A stretch of DNA of 64,000 nucleotides from UBA2966 sp965242505 (GCA_965242505.1 OZ251449.1:2418001-2482000), one strand, 5' to 3'. Positions 1 through 8,730 are shown, counted from the stretch's first letter. A program made the numbers and translations. The notes: a model not told the origin generated them from the letters alone.

Positions 1-24
1 ATTCTCATCGCACGGTATCTTGTC

Positions 25-2040
25 ATGACCATAGAAAATTTGGAACTGCAACACATCGAAGCTGTAGATGCTTTGATGAAACGCGATAGAAGGACTTTGG
101 GGTTTTTCCCCAGGGAAGTTCTGCGTGATTACTTAAAGAAGGACGGAGTTATTGGTAAGATGACAGATAACGGTGATATTTCTGGATATATTCTGTATGC
201 TAAAAATGAGGATTGGTTCCGCATAGCGCAACTCTGTGTGGCAGAGGATTTTCGTGGTAAAGGTATCGCAAAGGAATTGGTCGATACTCTGAAAGAGAGA
301 GCTACAACTCAGAAATTCATTACACTTCGGTGCCGGCGTGATTTCCCTGCACATAAAATGTGGCCCCGGTTAGGGTTTTTTGCACTGACAGAAAAAGAAG
401 GACGATCTCGCGCGGGGCACATTCTGGTACAGTGGTGCTTCACTCTGTCGAAAGATGATCAGCTGGATTTATTTCAAGAAAAAACATATAGCGATGCATT
501 GGATGTTGCAATCGATGCGCAGATCCTATTCAATCTGTATGAATCTACTGATGTGATGACTCCATCTCAGGCTTTGTATGAAAATTATTCAGAAGATTCG
601 TTCTTTCTTCAGATAACGGAAGAGACCTATAATGAAATTGATCGGAATGAAAGTCAAGAGCGCCGCCATGATTCTCGCAATATCGCTTATCGCTTCCCAA
701 AAATTGAATATGATAGGGATTTGGTTGAGGATTTTGAGCAAGCCTTGAAGAGTGTATTATCTGGACGTACTGAGAGTGATATATCCGATATCCGACAACT
801 CGCTATTACCGCCAGCTCTGAGACTAACATTTTCGTGACAGAAGATCAGTCTCTTCTTCAGAAAGCGGACGCAATATCGCACTTGACTGGACTTCAGGTG
901 CTGAGTCCAACCCAGCTGATTATTCAATACGAAACAAGGCAGAACAGGTCCTATCGACAACATTCAGTTATTGGAAACGATCTCTCATGGGATAAGATAT
1001 CCTCTACAGATTTACCTACATTTCAGTATGAGAAATTTCTCACACATGGAGAAAGGAAGGGAAAATTGAGAGAGAGGTGGGAGCATTTTCTTTCCATGTC
1101 CAAGTCCAATCAATTTGAATGCCGTCTTCTCCGATCCCGTGATGATATATTGGCAATTCGAGTCATTGAAAACGATCCCAATGGTTGTGTCATACATTTG
1201 GGTAGGGTTGCGCAATGCAACAATCGAGAGAATCTGGAATCTTTTCTCGTGGCGGACACAGTGCGAAGTGCGGTGAAGAGAAATATCAACACAGTGATGA
1301 TCAAAAATGATTCCTTCACTCCCAATTTCATGAATATATGTCGGAGAATAGGTTTTCAGAAATATCACAATGGGCTGATCAAGTTTTGCATACTGGGGAA
1401 TGTAAGCCGAGAGGAATTGATGTCTATCATCCGCGAGAGATGCTCTGGAGTTGTCAGTCTATATGACGCGATGTTGGATCATGAGCTTGAGGAATCCTGT
1501 TCACCAGTCGACCTCATCATGGACAGGAGGAATGGAGATTACTTTCTGGTTCCCATCAAACCTGACTATGCGATGAGTCTTATAGATCGATTGGGGCCAA
1601 GGGATGATTTGTTTGGGGGAGACTCAAGAACATTACTGATATGGGACAATGTATATTACAGGAGCATGACCCATCACAAGGTATTGAAATCTGCATCTCG
1701 AATCTTGTGGTATGTAAGTACGCCCCGGAAGGAGGTCATGGCGGTGTCTCATCTTGATCGCGTTGAAGTGGGAATGCCTGGAGAACTTTTCAAGAAATAC
1801 AGAAAATTCGGCATTTTGGACTGGCCCGAGATATACAGGATATGTCACGAAAATACGACCCGAAGGATTATGGCGTTGCAATTTTCTCACACATTCCCGT
1901 TGCGCCGATCCATTCCGCTGAATGAACTCAGAAAAGTATGCCTTGAGGATAACGTAAAGATGGTTGTACAGTCACCATGGAAGATTCCTGTATCGACTTT
2001 CAGGAAACTATATCGGATTGGATTTGGGAACGAGTCATGA
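25..2040 (+). CDS. GNAT-PIN-GNAT fusion protein (putative toxin/defence effector)
   Basis: 671 residues in an A/T-rich stretch unlike the rest of the window. Residues ~1-140 look like a GNAT acetyltransferase: the acetyl-CoA loop reads FRGKGIAKELV (~81-91) and is followed by MWPRLGFF. Residues ~155-305 look like a PIN nuclease, with spaced acidic residues in IDAQILFN, EETYNEI, SDISDIRQL and VTEDQ. Residues ~340-480 resemble a second, degenerate GNAT fold (NICRRIGFQKYHNG). The C-terminal ~150 residues are not recognised. The stop overlaps the next gene's ATG by 4 bp, so the two are translationally coupled. The ATG at 25 has no clear ribosome site and the frame is open to the window edge, so the true start may lie upstream. 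Function is inferred from domains only: an acetyltransferase joined to an RNase suggests RNA- or tRNA-directed toxicity or defence. The domain calls come from motif reading, not a profile search. Confidence 0.72.
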   Translation: MTIENLELQHIEAVDALMKRDRRTLGFFPREVLRDYLKKDGVIGKMTDNGDISGYILYAKNEDWFRIAQLCVAEDFRGKGIAKELVDTLKERATTQKFITLRCRRDFPAHKMWPRLGFFALTEKEGRSRAGHILVQWCFTLSKDDQLDLFQEKTYSDALDVAIDAQILFNLYESTDVMTPSQALYENYSEDSFFLQITEETYNEIDRNESQERRHDSRNIAYRFPKIEYDRDLVEDFEQALKSVLSGRTESDISDIRQLAITASSETNIFVTEDQSLLQKADAISHLTGLQVLSPTQLIIQYETRQNRSYRQHSVIGNDLSWDKISSTDLPTFQYEKFLTHGERKGKLRERWEHFLSMSKSNQFECRLLRSRDDILAIRVIENDPNGCVIHLGRVAQCNNRENLESFLVADTVRSAVKRNINTVMIKNDSFTPNFMNICRRIGFQKYHNGLIKFCILGNVSREELMSIIRERCSGVVSLYDAMLDHELEESCSPVDLIMDRRNGDYFLVPIKPDYAMSLIDRLGPRDDLFGGDSRTLLIWDNVYYRSMTHHKVLKSASRILWYVSTPRKEVMAVSHLDRVEVGMPGELFKKYRKFGILDWPEIYRICHENTTRRIMALQFSHTFPLRRSIPLNELRKVCLEDNVKMVVQSPWKIPVSTFRKLYRIGFGNES

Positions 2041-2501
2041 ATACGGCATCGCAGGCTATTCTTCTTTCCGTGAAACCCCGCTTCGCGGATCTCATTTTCG
2101 ACGGTCTGAAGAAGGCGGAGCTGCGTAGAAGATTTGTGAGAAATGTGAAGGATCGTGATGTGTTCATATACGTTACCAGTCCGGAGAGAGTGCTACGAGG
2201 AGGTTTTCGGGTAGAGCATCTTTGGCACGGAACACCCGATGACGTATGGAATGATGTGCAGAAGATGGCAAAAGTCGAGAAGAGCGAGTATGATGCATAC
2301 TATGCCGATAGCAGCACGGCCTACGCGCTGATCATCAAGGAGGTGTGGGAATGCGATCGACCTGTGGATTTTGAAACTCTCAAACTTAGATTCCCGGGAT
2401 TTGTGGTGCCGCAATCTTGGAGATATGTGCGCCCAAAGGAGTATGCATTTTTTAAGAGCGCAAAACGAAAGGCAAAACTGTGCTCTGCGCGTGCCGCTTA
2501 G
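2037..2501 (+). CDS. ASCH-domain protein
   Basis: 154 residues from an ATG that overlaps the preceding stop (ATGA at 2037-2040). The N-terminus AILLSVKPRFADLIFDGLKKAELRRRF is the ASCH signature: a substrate-pocket strand, a conserved Lys and an Arg-rich turn. The family binds RNA or modified nucleosides; the E. coli member YqfB hydrolyses N4-acetylcytidine. Paired with an upstream GNAT, it could reverse or read an acetyl mark, which is inference. The last codons (CSARAA) appear to come from flanking chromosomal DNA, because base composition switches near 2480-2490 and the opposite strand there belongs to a broken PIN gene. The 3' end is therefore a junction product. Confidence 0.75.
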   Translation: MNTASQAILLSVKPRFADLIFDGLKKAELRRRFVRNVKDRDVFIYVTSPERVLRGGFRVEHLWHGTPDDVWNDVQKMAKVEKSEYDAYYADSSTAYALIIKEVWECDRPVDFETLKLRFPGFVVPQSWRYVRPKEYAFFKSAKRKAKLCSARAA

Positions 2502-2586
2502 GCTCTGGCTCGTCATCTGCGAACCAAGTATCCCCCAGGAAAGGGCTGGCGGCATAGAGCAGGATGTTGGTGTCAACGAAGCGCAT
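2452..2586 (-). pseudogene. VapC-type PIN toxin, 5' remnant
   Basis: Only the start of a PIN domain survives: MRFVDTNILLYAASP carries the first catalytic Asp, and about 20 more plausible residues follow (DEPEPKRHAQ). The frame then runs into AT-rich island sequence and stops at 2452, about 44 codons instead of the usual 125-140. The start overlaps the upstream antitoxin by 14 bp, the normal VapBC arrangement. The remainder of the gene was probably removed when the island at 1-2490 was joined here. The first residues are clear; the exact break point is inferred. Confidence 0.6.
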
Positions 2587-2863
2587 CGCGATCGTACAGG
2601 GCTTCGCGAGGGAGGTTGTCGGCCATGCGTAACCCCACGCCCCGCGCATCGAAGTCCGCGAACACTTCGTTCAACAGTCGCCGCCTGCGCTCAAGCTCGG
2701 TCTCTTCGGCGCGACCGCCGCCATCGCTTCCGCCAGCATCGTCCTGGACGAGGGATTTCAAGAAGCCACGCACCAGTGCGGACATCGATGTGCCCAATCT
2801 GGCCGCCCGGATCCGGGTAAGCCGATAGGTCTCTTCGTCGACGGATATGGTGATGCTTCTCAT
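2573..2863 (-). CDS. Ribbon-helix-helix antitoxin (VapB-like)
   Basis: 96 residues. The N-terminus MRSITISVDEETYRLTRIRA is a CopG/RHH DNA-binding strand and helix, and the charged C-terminal half (ERRRRLLNEVFADFDARGVG) is typical of a toxin-neutralising tail. Its start ATG overlaps the hsdS stop by 4 bp (2860-2863), so it is the last intact cistron of the hsdM-fic-hsdS transcription unit. Its cognate PIN toxin immediately downstream is truncated, leaving an orphan antitoxin, perhaps kept for autoregulation. Confidence 0.7.
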   Translation of the reverse strand: MRSITISVDEETYRLTRIRAARLGTSMSALVRGFLKSLVQDDAGGSDGGGRAEETELERRRRLLNEVFADFDARGVGLRMADNLPREALYDRDALR

Positions 2864-4257
2864 GGCGGCAGTCTCGCGTCGTGTTGGCTCCACGGGATGA
2901 CGGGCGCGCCGGCCTCCGCCCTGTGCGACGGCGCCTGCCCCGCCTCTTGCGGGGCATCGGCATCCGGCGCCGCGGCGACGCGCGCCTCGCGCACGTCCAG
3001 CTTGCCGGTGACGACGTCATTTATCAAGCGTTCGCGGTACTCGCGGAGAAGGCCGATCTGACGGCGCGCGCGACCGATGGCGGTGTCGATGGCGGCGGCG
3101 CTCCGTTCAAGGCGCTCGACGATGGCGGCTTGCTCGGAAATGGGCGGAAGCGGAAAACGCATATTGCCGATGAACTGCCAATCCGCGCGCGGCATCTTCG
3201 CGCCGAACGTCGAAGCGTCGATGGCATCCACCACCGACTTCGAGCGAAGCAAAATCTCAAGATAACCAGACAAGAGGTCATCGTTCGACGGACGCAGAAC
3301 GAGGAACTCTCCGACACATACGCCGTCTCGACCGGGCCGCGTAGATTTCGCCAGATACGGGCGCAGCTTGCCGAACAACACATCGCCGGTCCGAAAGCGC
3401 TTTACCTGGCTCTCGAACGCCGTGTCGAAATCCACGTCTACAATCTTGCCCGTCCAACTCTCCACATGCTCCAATGCGATATAGATATCTCCCAGTTCAC
3501 GTCCGCCCGTCATGTCGATGACATTCGTGACACAGGCTTTCAAACGTCGCGTTCCCCAATGCGCCGGTGCCTCCGGCATCCAGTCCATGCCCGTCGGCTT
3601 CATCGGCGCGTTCGGATCGAGGCCTCGGGTCGCCGCGCGGTCGATGATCGCCTGTCTCCGCTCCTTCAACAGCGCGATCAGGCGTTCCTTGTTGTGGATG
3701 AGTCGATTTGTCAGGCATTGATGACCATCAAGAAAATCTGCAATTTTTACTTGTTCATTGAAAGGTGGAAACACGGCAGGAAGCTGCTTGAAATCGTCCC
3801 AGTACAAGCGATTGCGATCAGAAACAATACCACGAGAGAGGCTATCGATCTCGCGCATATAGTCTCCGGTACGGAAAAGGTAGCTGTAATAACGCGAGTC
3901 AATACCAGGGAAGGGGCGGGCCACGACATACGCCGGGCTGACCAGCCCGTCCATCGGCGCAACCCCCACGGCTCCTTGCCACATACGCATCATGTTATAG
4001 GCGACATCCCCCCGCGCAGCGTGTTTATATTGACTGCGGTCGGTCATCTTCTGCTTGCGATCACCTTTATCGAATTGACGAACACGGACACCTGTTCGTA
4101 GCGAGACTTCAAGGATTGGCAGGTCTGCGTAGCCCGTCTCGTTCCTTTGCACAAACAGACGGCCGTTCCGCCGTATTTCCCAGTGCTTCGGTATGTCTCC
4201 GAGCCACGGCAATCCGCTGTCGCGATAGGCCGGATAGGGCTCGAGGGGATGCGTCAT
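2860..4257 (-). CDS. hsdS: Type I restriction-modification specificity subunit S
   Basis: 465 residues, normal for HsdS. Two target-recognition domains are each introduced by the family's opening signature (RDSGLPWLGDIPKHWE at ~11-26; PTGMDWMPEAPAHW near ~215), and each half ends with a conserved helix (FPPFNEQVKIADFL; PLPPISEQAAIVERL). The subunit sets the DNA sequence recognised by the HsdM methyltransferase and HsdR translocase. The start overlaps the fic stop by ATGA, so translation is coupled. No hsdR gene lies in the window; it could be outside it or lost. Confidence 0.93.
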   Translation of the reverse strand: MTHPLEPYPAYRDSGLPWLGDIPKHWEIRRNGRLFVQRNETGYADLPILEVSLRTGVRVRQFDKGDRKQKMTDRSQYKHAARGDVAYNMMRMWQGAVGVAPMDGLVSPAYVVARPFPGIDSRYYSYLFRTGDYMREIDSLSRGIVSDRNRLYWDDFKQLPAVFPPFNEQVKIADFLDGHQCLTNRLIHNKERLIALLKERRQAIIDRAATRGLDPNAPMKPTGMDWMPEAPAHWGTRRLKACVTNVIDMTGGRELGDIYIALEHVESWTGKIVDVDFDTAFESQVKRFRTGDVLFGKLRPYLAKSTRPGRDGVCVGEFLVLRPSNDDLLSGYLEILLRSKSVVDAIDASTFGAKMPRADWQFIGNMRFPLPPISEQAAIVERLERSAAAIDTAIGRARRQIGLLREYRERLINDVVTGKLDVREARVAAAPDADAPQEAGQAPSHRAEAGAPVIPWSQHDARLPP

Positions 4258-5453
4258 GCCGCCTGCCCCTCGCCGGATACCGATTCCGGATCGTCAGCGA
4301 AGGCGCGGATGTAATCGCGATAGAGGAACGCCCGGTTGCGTTTGCGGTCGCCGAACTGCTCCAGAATACCGATCGAAACCAGGCGCGCGACGAGGGCGTT
4401 CGCCGCCGGATAGCTGAGGCCGGTGATGCCCCGGACGTCGGAGACCGTCATCACGGGCTTCCGATACAGCGCTTCGAGCACCCGGTGGCCGTTGCCGGCG
4501 GCCCGTCCGAGGCGGGCGGTGACGGCGGCGCGGTGCGCCTCTCGCAGGTCGAGGATGCGCCGGGCCGTCGTCACGGCCTCGTCGCCGACCTCCGCCACGC
4601 CGCGCAGGAAGAACGCGAGCCAGCCTTCCCAATCGCCGGCGTCGCGCACCGCCTGAAGACGGTCGTAATACTCGCCCTGATGCCGTTTGAAGAAATGCGA
4701 GATGTAGAGGACCGGCTTCGTGAGGATTCCCCTTTCGCAGAGAAAGAACACGATCAACAACCTCCCCACCCGGCCGTTGCCGTCAAGGAAGGGGTGGATC
4801 GTCTCGAACTGGGCGTGTGCCAACCCGATCCGGACGAGCGGAGGGAGATCGTCGTCCTGGTGGAGAAAGGCCTCCAGATCGTCCAGCGCGCGCGGCGCCT
4901 CCTCGAACGGAGGCGGAACGAAGACCGCATCGCGCAGCGTGGAGTCGGCCGGGCCGATCCAGTTCTGCGACCGGCGCAGCTCGCCCGGCGCCGAACGACC
5001 GCCGCGCGCGCCCTGCAACAGCCTTTCGTGCATCTCGCGGATCAGGCGAACGGACAGGGGCAGGTCGGGCAACCGTTCGAGCCCGTGGTTCATGGCCGCC
5101 ACGTAGTTGATCACCTCGCCCGCGTCCCCGGCGCCGCGGGGCGAGAGAAGACGCGCCTCGGCGGCGAGAACGTCCCGGAGAGAGCTTTGCGTGCCCTCGA
5201 TCTGGCTGGAGAGCACGGCCTCCTTGCGCACGTACATGAGCGCGAAGAGGTCCGCTTCGGGCAACGTGTGTATGGCGCCGTCCAGCCGGCCCAGGGCGCG
5301 GTCGGCCGCCGACAACAGGACCTGTACGGTTCCCGTCATGCGAACCGGCGGCCGCGGCGGCAGCGGAGCGGGAACGAACGCCCGGTAGCCGGCGGGCTGA
5401 AGGACGTAACGACCGGCGCGGCCCCGGTCGGTCGTTCCGCCTGCATCCGTCAT
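4254..5453 (-). CDS. Fic family AMPylase, class II
   Basis: 399 residues. The Fic catalytic motif HPFLDGNGRVGR is at 220-231, with catalytic His220. The inhibitory helix is N-terminal (SSQIEG, Glu86), which defines class II Fic proteins whose activity is held off by that Glu. A winged-helix-like C-terminal domain follows (VMTVSDVRGITGLSYPAANA). Fic enzymes transfer AMP or related groups to hydroxyl side chains. The gene sits between hsdM and hsdS, with ATGA coupling to hsdS and a 40-bp tandem array in its upstream leader. The location suggests a toxin or regulator tied to the restriction system; its target cannot be read. Confidence 0.94.
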   Translation of the reverse strand: MTDAGGTTDRGRAGRYVLQPAGYRAFVPAPLPPRPPVRMTGTVQVLLSAADRALGRLDGAIHTLPEADLFALMYVRKEAVLSSQIEGTQSSLRDVLAAEARLLSPRGAGDAGEVINYVAAMNHGLERLPDLPLSVRLIREMHERLLQGARGGRSAPGELRRSQNWIGPADSTLRDAVFVPPPFEEAPRALDDLEAFLHQDDDLPPLVRIGLAHAQFETIHPFLDGNGRVGRLLIVFFLCERGILTKPVLYISHFFKRHQGEYYDRLQAVRDAGDWEGWLAFFLRGVAEVGDEAVTTARRILDLREAHRAAVTARLGRAAGNGHRVLEALYRKPVMTVSDVRGITGLSYPAANALVARLVSIGILEQFGDRKRNRAFLYRDYIRAFADDPESVSGEGQAA

Positions 5454-5522
5454 GGCGCGCCCTCACCGGGATGCGACCCTTCCCATAATGCGCTCCGGCG
5501 GCAACAGGGAGCACACCGTCTC

Positions 5523-5990
5523 CCATGTTACGAGCTGGCGACACTATGGAGCGCGACCCCGTCCATGTTATCGGCTGGCAACACTATGGAGCAGGATGCC
5601 GCCCATGTTATCGGCTGTCAATACTATGGAGCGCGATCCCGGCCATGTTATCGGCTGGCGACACTATGGAGCAGGATGCCACCCATGTTATCGGCTGGCG
5701 ACACTATGGGACGCGATCCCGTCCATGTTATCGGCTGGCGACACTATGGAGCGCGACCCCGGCCATGCTATCGGCTGGCGACACTATGGAGCGGGATGCC
5801 GCCCATGTTATCGGCTGGCGACACTATGGGACGCGATCCCGTCCATGTTATCGGCTGGCGACACTATGGGGCGCGATCCCGTCCATGCTATCGGCTGGCG
5901 ACACTATGGGGCGCGATCCCGTCCATGCTATCGGCTGGCGACACTATGGAGCAGGATGCCGCCCATGTCGTCGCCCGGCGATGGTATGGG
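5523..5990. repeat. 40-bp tandem array, 11 units plus a decayed twelfth
   Basis: Units begin every 40 bp from 5523 to 5923; a degenerate unit follows at 5963. Each has a 27-bp core starting CCATGTTATCGG and ending CGACACTATGG, followed by 13 variable bases. The core is an imperfect palindrome (CCAT/ATGG ends, TCG/CGA inner arms). The 13-bp parts fall into two families: A (like AGCGCGATCCCGT) and B (like AGCAGGATGCCGC), ordered A B A B A A B A A A B. Units 4-6 and 7-9 form a 120-bp higher-order repeat. The array fills the hsdM-fic gap, so on the minus strand it would be transcribed as the fic leader. All three plus-strand frames are open through it, with no sign that any is a gene. Confidence 0.95.
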
Positions 5991-6031
5991 CGGACGGTGG
6001 ACGCCTTGCGCCGGGTCGCCGGCCAGGCCCG

Positions 6032-7996
6032 TCAACCGCGTCCCGCCAACAGATCGTCGAGAAGCCCCTCGGTTTCCTTCTCCAGCGCCCGGATGTCGGC
6101 CTCGATCTCTTCGAGGGTCCGCAGCGGCTTCGGCTTGTGGAAATGGCGGTTGAAGCTGATCTCGTAGCCGACGGCGGTCTTCGAGTCGTCGATCCAGGCG
6201 TCGGGCGCGTAGGGCAGCGCCTCGCGGCGGAAGAACGCCTCGACGCCGCCGTCCTCCAGCAAGGGCACCCGTTCGGTATCGCGAAGTTCCGCGTCCGGCT
6301 CGTACTCCACCACCGCGGCCGCGCCGTCGACGACGGCCGCGAACAGGCCGCGCAGCGGATCGGCATCGACCCCCCGCTCGTGGATCTTCCGGATGACGGG
6401 CGGCGCGGTCTCGCTTCGCGCGCCGCTCTCCTTGAGCTTCCTGATTTCGGCGGGCTTGCAGGCGCGGTTCGGGTCCGCCCCCTCGATGCGCAGCGGACGC
6501 TCGACCGTCACCTTCCGGTAGCCGAACGCCCCGTTGGGGAAAACCTTCGAATGTTCGCTCTCCTCCAGCCGGAGGAACGCGGCGCGAATGCGCTCGATGT
6601 CGCCGGGGCCGAGTTCGCAGTTCTTCCTGCCCAGGTTCCTGCGCAGCGGCGCGAACCAGCCCGCGGCGTCGATGAGCTGGACCTTGCCGCGGCGCTCGGG
6701 CGCCTTGCGGTTGCTCAGCACCCAGACGTAGGTCGCAATGCCGGTGTTGTAGAAGACGTTGGGCGGCAGGGCGACGATGGCCTCGAGCCAGTCGTTCTCG
6801 ATTATCCAGCGGCGGATGTTGCTCTCGCCGGAACCGGCGTCGCCGGTGAACAGCGACGAGCCGTTGTGGATTTCGGCGATGCGGCCGCCGAGCGGCGAGG
6901 ACGTCTTCATCTTGCTCAGCATGTTGGCGAGGAACAGCATCTGGCCGTCGCTGGAGCGCGTGACCAGGCTGTATTCCGGATCGCCTCCGTGCCCGATCAC
7001 GAACCTCGGGTCCCGGACGTCCTTCTTGCCGCCGAGCCGCTCGATGTCCGTCTTCCAGGACTTGCCGTAAGGCGGGTTCGACAGCATGAAATCGAACTCC
7101 CGCCCCGGGAAGGCGTCGGCGGACAGCGTCGACCCGTAGGCCACGTTGTCGGCCTCCGCCCCCTCGCCCTTGAGGATCAGGTCGGCCTTGGCGATGGCGT
7201 AGGTCTCGGGGTTGACCTCCTGGCCGTAGAGATGGACCGAGACCTCCTTGCCGTGGTCGGCCGCGAGCCCGATCAGCGTCTCTTCGGCCACCGTCAACAT
7301 GCCGCCGGTGCCGCAGGCGCCGTCGTAGACGAGCCAGGTGCCCGACTCGATGGCGTCGGCGACGGGCATGAACACCAGATGGGCCATGAGCGTCACCACG
7401 TCGCGCGGCGTGAAGTGTTCGCCGGCCTCCTCGTTGTTCTCCTCGTTGAAGCGCCGGATCAGCTCCTCGAAGATCGTTCCCATCGAATGGTTGTCGAGGC
7501 CGGGCAGGCGCACGCTTCCGGCCTGGTTCAGCACGGGCCTGGGGCCGAGGTTGATCGAGGGGTCGAGGAACTTCTCGACGAGGAAGCCGAGCGCGTCCGC
7601 CTCCACGAGCGTCGGTATCTGGTTGCGGAACCTGAACTTGTCCAGGACCTCCTGGACGTTGGGCGAGAAGCCGTCCAGGTAGGCCTCGAAATCCGCCTCG
7701 AGGGTCTGGCGGCGGGCGCGGGACGCGAGGTCGCGAAGGCGGAAGGGCGATACGTTGTAGAACGCCTCGCCGGACGCCTGGCGCAAGGCCGCGTGCTGGT
7801 TCACGATTTTCGCGCGGTCCAGCCGCTCGCGCATAGCGAGCACGGCGTCCTTGGTCGGATCGAGCACCGCGTCGAGGCGGCGGATCACCGTCATCGGCAG
7901 GATGACGTCCCGGTACTTGCCGCGCACGTAGACGTCCCGCAGCACGTCGTCGGCGATGCCCCAGATGAAGTTGCCGATGTTCAGGCCGCCCGCCAT
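6032..7996 (-). CDS. hsdM: Type I restriction-modification DNA methyltransferase subunit M
   Basis: 654 residues from an ATG preceded by GGGAGAGA. Residues 1-150 form the HsdM N-terminal helical domain. The AdoMet site shows GEHFTPRDV (192-200) and DGACGTGG (225-232), and the N6-adenine catalytic motif is NPPYG (307-311). The C-terminal ~150 residues extend beyond the usual ~520. It methylates adenine in the sequence chosen by HsdS. It is the first cistron of the hsdM / array / fic / hsdS / antitoxin unit. A plus-strand dispersed element lies just upstream. Confidence 0.95.
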   Translation of the reverse strand: MAGGLNIGNFIWGIADDVLRDVYVRGKYRDVILPMTVIRRLDAVLDPTKDAVLAMRERLDRAKIVNQHAALRQASGEAFYNVSPFRLRDLASRARRQTLEADFEAYLDGFSPNVQEVLDKFRFRNQIPTLVEADALGFLVEKFLDPSINLGPRPVLNQAGSVRLPGLDNHSMGTIFEELIRRFNEENNEEAGEHFTPRDVVTLMAHLVFMPVADAIESGTWLVYDGACGTGGMLTVAEETLIGLAADHGKEVSVHLYGQEVNPETYAIAKADLILKGEGAEADNVAYGSTLSADAFPGREFDFMLSNPPYGKSWKTDIERLGGKKDVRDPRFVIGHGGDPEYSLVTRSSDGQMLFLANMLSKMKTSSPLGGRIAEIHNGSSLFTGDAGSGESNIRRWIIENDWLEAIVALPPNVFYNTGIATYVWVLSNRKAPERRGKVQLIDAAGWFAPLRRNLGRKNCELGPGDIERIRAAFLRLEESEHSKVFPNGAFGYRKVTVERPLRIEGADPNRACKPAEIRKLKESGARSETAPPVIRKIHERGVDADPLRGLFAAVVDGAAAVVEYEPDAELRDTERVPLLEDGGVEAFFRREALPYAPDAWIDDSKTAVGYEISFNRHFHKPKPLRTLEEIEADIRALEKETEGLLDDLLAGRG

Positions 7997-8040
7997 GTTC
8001 TCTCCCGAACCGCGCCGACCCGCACTTCTCGCGCTCCTCC

Positions 8041-8166
8041 TGGCGCGACCCCCACCCCGACCCTCCCCCTGCCGGGGGGAGGGAGAAGAGGGAGGTCGGG
8101 AGGGGGGTGGACGCGATCCCGCAACGCCGCGCACTCCTCGACCCCCGCCGGCAGGAGAAACGCGGG
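8041..8166 (-). mobile_element. Dispersed GC-rich inverted-end element, copy 1
   Basis: Minus-oriented copy with paired C/G tracts (CCCTCCCCCTGCC...GGGGGGAGGG). It ends in GGAGAAACGCGGGC, a version of the family's terminal repeat. The end directly abuts the stop codon of the decarboxylase beta gene at 8167-8169. Its left side lies 45 bp before the hsdM start. Confidence 0.85.
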
Positions 8167-8730
8167 CTAACCCGACGCTGCGGCGGCCATGAACCGGTCG
8201 CGCACCTCCATCCCGTCGATGGGGATGACGCCGATCCCCTCGGGCATTCCGGGCTCGCACTTGACGACGAGGACGTGAGGGCCGTCCTCCCCGAGGAGGC
8301 GGGTCATCGTCGGCGCGATCTCGGGCCGCCGATCGACCACCGCGACGCTCTCCACGCCGGAGCCCCTGGCGACCTCCTCCAGCCGGAGATTGCCGGCCGT
8401 GAACGAGGGCTGGAATCCGGTCGAGCCATACGACCGGTTGTCGACGATGACGAGCGTGTAGTTCTTCGGGCGCACCAGCCCGATGGTCGCCAGCGTTCCC
8501 ATGTTCATGGCCACCGACCCGTCGCCGTCCAGGGCGACGACCTTGCGGTCCCCGGCCATCGCCAGCCCCAGGCCGATCGACGAGGCGAGCCCCATCGATC
8601 CGAACATGTAGAAGTTTTCCGGCCGGTCCCGCAGCTTGAAGACCTCCTGGCTTGGATGGCCGATGTTGCAGACGACGAGCTCGTCGCCGATGGCGTTCAT
8701 GATCTCGCGGGTGGCTTCGTAGCGGCGCAT
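8167..8730 (-). CDS. Sulfopyruvate/phosphonopyruvate decarboxylase-like, beta (TPP-binding) subunit
   Basis: 187 residues, the C-terminal thiamine-diphosphate half of a decarboxylase. The motif GDGSVAMNMGTLATI, followed about 25 residues later by Asn (IVDNRSYG), binds Mg-TPP. MGLASSIGLGLAMA is characteristic of ComE/Fom2-type proteins. The alpha half is encoded 9 bp upstream, as in split ComD/ComE enzymes that decarboxylate sulfopyruvate to sulfoacetaldehyde; phosphonopyruvate is the alternative. No other coenzyme M, taurine or phosphonate genes are nearby, so the substrate is open. Confidence 0.84.
   Translation of the reverse strand: MRRYEATREIMNAIGDELVVCNIGHPSQEVFKLRDRPENFYMFGSMGLASSIGLGLAMAGDRKVVALDGDGSVAMNMGTLATIGLVRPKNYTLVIVDNRSYGSTGFQPSFTAGNLRLEEVARGSGVESVAVVDRRPEIAPTMTRLLGEDGPHVLVVKCEPGMPEGIGVIPIDGMEVRDRFMAAAASG

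Noticed and set aside
5523..5990. CRISPR array
   Set aside because: The 13-bp parts between cores fall into only two sequence families and are too short for spacers; no cas genes are present.
4116..6167. Large plus-strand ORF over fic and hsdS
   Set aside because: Arg/Pro-rich shadow of the minus-strand genes with no family motif.
5525..8170. Long plus-strand ORF (and sister frames) through the 40-bp array
   Set aside because: A 40-bp unit without stops opens all three frames; the rest is antisense to hsdM, whose motifs and codon use are clear.
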